Positions 61,281 through 64,000 of a stretch of 64,000 nt of DNA are shown piece after piece. This DNA comes from DAOTXR01 sp034435375 (GTDB taxonomy: Bacteria > Chloroflexota > Anaerolineae > Aggregatilineales > UBA3940), in contig DAOTXR010000052.1 in NCBI GenBank assembly GCA_034435375.1, forward strand, positions 62,001-126,000, written 5' to 3'. Numbering within the stretch: position 1 is the stretch's first letter; every line of letters begins with the position of its first letter. The notes under the pieces are model-generated. The model was not told the origin of the DNA. It searched no databases and saw only the letters and a program-made list of their open reading frames with translations. Both the position numbers and the translations under genes were made by a program.

Positions 61281-62078
61281 CTATCCACTAAGCAGGTTAT
61301 GGAGCAAATCTGGCGCAATGCGCGAGGTCATATCGAGGCTGATGGGTGTCACGGCGACGAAGCCGTGCCGCACGGCGCCAGCATCGGTATCCACTTCCAG
61401 GTGATCGCGGTCAGCCAGCTTATAGCCGATGCGTCCTTCGTCCTGTAGCTTGCTGCGCAGAGGTGGCATAGGGACAAAGTAAGGTTTCCGTTCCAGGCGA
61501 GTAATGCGCCAGGGTGTATCAGGCGTGGCATGGGCCGGGATGTCGATCTTCAGCACATCCACGTCGGGAAGGCGTTCAGCATTGAGCCACCGGCGGGCAA
61601 ACAGGCGTGTGAAGTAGATCGCAGTGCTGAAGTCCACCGAGTCGTCGTAGCTGACATGCAGCGCTAGGTCCACTTCTAGCGACACAGCCAGAGCGGGGAT
61701 TCCGTGCGCGGCAGCTTCGAGCGCTGCGCCTACAGTGCCTGAGATGGTGATCGCGGTGCCAACGTTCTCGCCAAAGTTAATGCCCGACACTGCCAGGGCC
61801 ACAGGTCGTCTGGCCAGTTCGAGCACGGCATGCTGTACCGACTGGGCCGGCGAGGCATTGGCCCCGTAGGCCATCCATGAACGACCGTTGGCGCTGATGG
61901 TCGTCTCAGACAGGCGGCCATTGTGGTGTAGAGGCATGCTGCGCCCTGTGCCTGACTGCTGCTCACACGGAGCCACGATCAGCAGGTCACCCAGCGGATC
62001 GAGCGCAGCGGCAGAGGCCGCCAGCCCTGGGGATTGGATTCCATCATCGTTTGTGAGCAAAATGAGTGGTCGTGCCAC
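61281..62078 (-). CDS. surE: 5'-nucleotidase SurE
   Basis: 265 residues, starting at GTG at 62078 with GAGAGG upstream; the longer frame reaches into the divergent promoter region. The metal-binding N-terminus LILLTNDDGIQSPGL is diagnostic (Asp-Asp pair), followed by VVAPCEQQSGTGRSM-type sequence, VSGINFGENVG and ISGTVGAALEAA. SurE dephosphorylates nucleoside 5'/3'-monophosphates and short polyphosphate. It is divergent from rdgB; both are nucleotide-pool enzymes. Confidence 0.95.
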   Translation of the reverse strand: MARPLILLTNDDGIQSPGLAASAAALDPLGDLLIVAPCEQQSGTGRSMPLHHNGRLSETTISANGRSWMAYGANASPAQSVQHAVLELARRPVALAVSGINFGENVGTAITISGTVGAALEAAAHGIPALAVSLEVDLALHVSYDDSVDFSTAIYFTRLFARRWLNAERLPDVDVLKIDIPAHATPDTPWRITRLERKPYFVPMPPLRSKLQDEGRIGYKLADRDHLEVDTDAGAVRHGFVAVTPISLDMTSRIAPDLLHNLLSG

Positions 62079-62250
62079 GGCAACCTCTCTATAAAAACCA
62101 ATACGCCTTAAGTCTAACCTTTGTGCCACGGAGTTTCAAAGAATCCTTGATCTACTCGCTCCTCGCATGCTGGCATCTGATCTGTGGGGTGCTCCGGGTT
62201 TGGGATAGTACAAGCCAATGCGGTATTGTATCTCTTGAGGAGGGTTGCCT

Positions 62251-62862
62251 TTGCCAATTCGAGTCCTAGTCGCCACACACAACCGAGGCAAGCTGCGCGA
62301 GTACGCCAACCTGCTCACAGACCTGGTGGTCGAGTGGGTCTTGCTGACCGATTTAGGGATCGACGCCAAGGTGGATGAGACTGGCGCAACGTTTGAAGCC
62401 AATGCCCGGCTGAAGGCAGCTACCTATGCGCACCTTTCCGGCCTGCTCACCCTCGCTGACGACTCGGGGCTGGAAGTCGACGCGCTGGGGGGTGGGCCGG
62501 GGGTACAGTCGGCACGCTACGCTGGCGTAGGAGCCAGCGACTCGGATCGCTATCGCAAGTTGCTCCACGAGTTAGAAGGGGTGCCTGTGGCGAAGCGTGG
62601 AGCGCGATTCGTATGCGCGGTTGCAGTCAGCACGCCGGAAGGAGAAATGACCACCGTCCGGGGAACCTGTGAGGGACGTATTGCCTATGGGCCACGTGGT
62701 GCGCATGGCTTCGGTTACGATCCAGTGTTCTACATTCCGGAGCTGCGCATGACAATGGCTGAGATTGGGCCAGACATCAAGAACCGCATCAGCCATCGTG
62801 CACGGGCCGTAGCGGCAATCAAGCCGGTACTTGAGAGACTGATCGCCAAGTCATCAAAGTAG
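62251..62862 (+). CDS. rdgB: dITP/XTP pyrophosphatase (RdgB/HAM1)
   Basis: 203 residues. I chose the TTG at 62251 because AGGAGG lies seven bases upstream; the TTG two codons earlier is too close to it. The N-terminus IRVLVATHNRGKLREYANLL and the segment GATFEANARLKAATYA, then LADDSGLEVDALGGGPGVQSARYAG, are family hallmarks. Later motifs are GPRGAHGFGYDPVFYIPE and KNRISHRARA. It removes inosine and xanthosine triphosphates from the nucleotide pool, preventing mutagenic incorporation. A weak promoter (TTGGGA/TATTGT, 62200-62229) lies upstream. Confidence 0.95.
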   Translation: MPIRVLVATHNRGKLREYANLLTDLVVEWVLLTDLGIDAKVDETGATFEANARLKAATYAHLSGLLTLADDSGLEVDALGGGPGVQSARYAGVGASDSDRYRKLLHELEGVPVAKRGARFVCAVAVSTPEGEMTTVRGTCEGRIAYGPRGAHGFGYDPVFYIPELRMTMAEIGPDIKNRISHRARAVAAIKPVLERLIAKSSK

Positions 62863-62892
62863 TGACCATGCTCAGCAGCCAGTGGCCGTATC

Positions 62893-63477
62893 CTACTTGG
62901 ACAGATCGTCTTCCTCGTCCAGCGGTTCGCCCTGAGCAAAGCCCACGCCCTGGACAAATCCACGGGCGCGTTCGGTAAGCGGATACGCAGCTGATAAGTA
63001 TGCCCAGAACTCCGGGCTGTGATTAGGATGCACGCGGTGGGCCAGTTCGTGTGCGATCACGTAGTCGATTACCCACGGCGGCCAGTTGCGGATGCGCTCA
63101 CTGATGCGTATGTGGCCATCAGTTGGGCCACCGTGGGTGCAGCTTCCCAGCCGATGCCGCATGTTTTCTACCCAACGGATGGCTGTCCACCGAATTTCAC
63201 CGGCAAAATGCTTTTGATTGATGTGTTCGGCGCGGACTTGTAAATCAGCGTCGGTGCGGCGGGCAACCTGCCGCTGCTGTTCATTGAGCTGCCTCTCGAT
63301 GTCCCTCAGCATCCGGTCGATCTGATGACTCGGCGTGCGATATGGCACCCGCAGCAGGATTGAGCCATCCGGTCGGCGCTGCCAACGTGCTGACTTCTTA
63401 AGCCGCCGGTCGTGGCACACATGGACGGTGATGACATTGCCCATCGAGTCAGTCAGCGTGTGGAATCCACGACTCAT
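62893..63477 (-). CDS. YgjP-like zinc metalloprotein (DUF45/SprT-like fold)
   Basis: 194 residues. The zinc motif HExxH is in YVIAHELAHRVHPNHSPEFW, and the third ligand is the His of PNHS. The N-terminal half (VHVCHDRRLKKSARWQRRPDGSILLRVPY) and the WTAIRWVENMRHRLGSCT segment before the motif fit the YgjP/DUF45 family. The E. coli homologue has been reported to hydrolyse UTP; whether this applies here is unknown. It overlaps the alpha/beta hydrolase gene by 4 bases (ATGA), so the two are co-translated. Confidence 0.88.
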   Translation of the reverse strand: MSRGFHTLTDSMGNVITVHVCHDRRLKKSARWQRRPDGSILLRVPYRTPSHQIDRMLRDIERQLNEQQRQVARRTDADLQVRAEHINQKHFAGEIRWTAIRWVENMRHRLGSCTHGGPTDGHIRISERIRNWPPWVIDYVIAHELAHRVHPNHSPEFWAYLSAAYPLTERARGFVQGVGFAQGEPLDEEDDLSK

Positions 63478-64000
63478 ATGCCCTCAAAACGGCGGCTCAG
63501 CCAGTTGTGCAAGATGTCTGCTATGCGATCTGGGAACTCGACCGGAATCATGTGGCCTGCTGTCTCGATCAGGTGCAACTCTGCATCCGGTATGTGATCG
63601 GACAGGTGTTGAGCATATTTGGCAGGCGTCATCTGATCTGCCGTGCCGCCGATCACCAGCGCCGGGACCGTGATTTGATCCAGCCGTTCAAGCACGTCGA
63701 AGGCATGGCAGGCCAGATAGTCACCGTGCACAACCTCAGGGCCGGTTTCCCGCAGAGAGCGGCGGGTTAACCGCTTGAGGTCGTCGCTCGCTGATGGCCC
63801 GTAGGCGTAGGTCGTCACGAAGTCGATCACTGTGTCGAAGTTTGTGAGCACATTGTCGAGAATGTGAGAGGCCACACGCAACCGCGCCCCCGTCGCCACC
63901 AGCACCACTCCGGCCAAACGTTCCGGCTCGTCGAGTGCCATCTGGAGAGCGATAGCCCCACCCATCGAGTGCCCGACCGGGATGAAGCGTGCGATGCCCA
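63474..64000 (-). CDS. Alpha/beta hydrolase (5' end outside window)
   Basis: The C-terminal 175 residues are present; the frame is open to the right edge, so the start lies beyond it. The nucleophile elbow is GHSMGGAIAL (GxSxG with catalytic Ser). The Asp is probably in VIGGTADQMTP and the His in ETAGHMIPVEFPDRIADIL. This is the usual order for esterase, lipase and related alpha/beta hydrolases; the substrate cannot be read. Its stop overlaps the start of the YgjP-like gene. Confidence 0.9.
   Translation of the reverse strand, partial: GIARFIPVGHSMGGAIALQMALDEPERLAGVVLVATGARLRVASHILDNVLTNFDTVIDFVTTYAYGPSASDDLKRLTRRSLRETGPEVVHGDYLACHAFDVLERLDQITVPALVIGGTADQMTPAKYAQHLSDHIPDAELHLIETAGHMIPVEFPDRIADILHNWLSRRFEGI

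Overview
The window is a typical slice of a free-living bacterial chromosome, most likely a member of the Chloroflexota (Anaerolineae or a related lineage). This placement is inference from gene style, not from a marker gene. The signs are Thr/Pro-rich linkers on many exported proteins, a DUF4013 membrane protein, a sortase next to a small membrane protein, TPR proteins with one membrane anchor, discoidin-like and GH-A/GH18-like surface proteins, and no outer-membrane machinery. Genes are dense, with good Shine-Dalgarno sites and several GTG and TTG starts. There is one tRNA (Pro, TGG). I found no rRNA, CRISPR array, prophage or intact insertion sequence.

Layout: 1-8.6 kb holds an M24 peptidase, a membrane-anchored discoidin-like protein, a Roadblock-like protein, a methyltransferase, an FAD-dependent amine oxidoreductase, a sortase, tRNA-Pro, a TPR protein and a DUF4013 protein. 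From 8.7-20.5 kb, after a stand-alone response regulator, comes the most distinctive coding block: five consecutive minus-strand paralogues with a membrane anchor, a variable linker and a GH-A-type glycosidase domain. Three of them also carry a degenerate GH18-like domain, and one has lost its predicted nucleophile. From 20.5-24.2 kb are a methyltransferase with a zinc ribbon and an iron-uptake operon (feoA, then feoB split into GTPase and permease genes) behind a sigma-70 promoter overlapped by a DtxR/IdeR-like box. At 24.3-27.4 kb are a SWIM-domain mini-protein, a CHASE2 adenylate cyclase and a non-coding region with two opposed arrays of a TGTTGAAA/TTTCAACA iteron phased mostly at 11 bp.

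From 27.4-47.3 kb are mainly housekeeping and envelope genes: acyl-CoA dehydrogenase, MFS transporter, NfeD-type protease, citrate synthase, TsaE, UDP-GlcNAc 2-epimerase, M48 protease, RqcH/NFACT, two glycosyltransferases, UDP-glucose dehydrogenase, a paired M16 protease, AcpS, a lipoprotein and RNase J. RNase J has a hairpin in its own leader. From 47.9-64 kb are ComEA, a TrmH-type methyltransferase, a DUF711 protein, a small protein with LexA-like boxes upstream, PriA, a LuxR-type regulator with an eroded receiver, a LysM/M23 peptidase, a large TPR protein, RecD2, SurE, RdgB, a YgjP-like metalloprotein and a truncated alpha/beta hydrolase.

The parts most worth follow-up are the iteron array at 26.9-27.2 kb, the five-gene glycosidase-like operon, and the LexA-like leader/terminator locus at 50.9-51.1 kb. 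All functional statements come from reading the sequence and from family knowledge; no database search was run.
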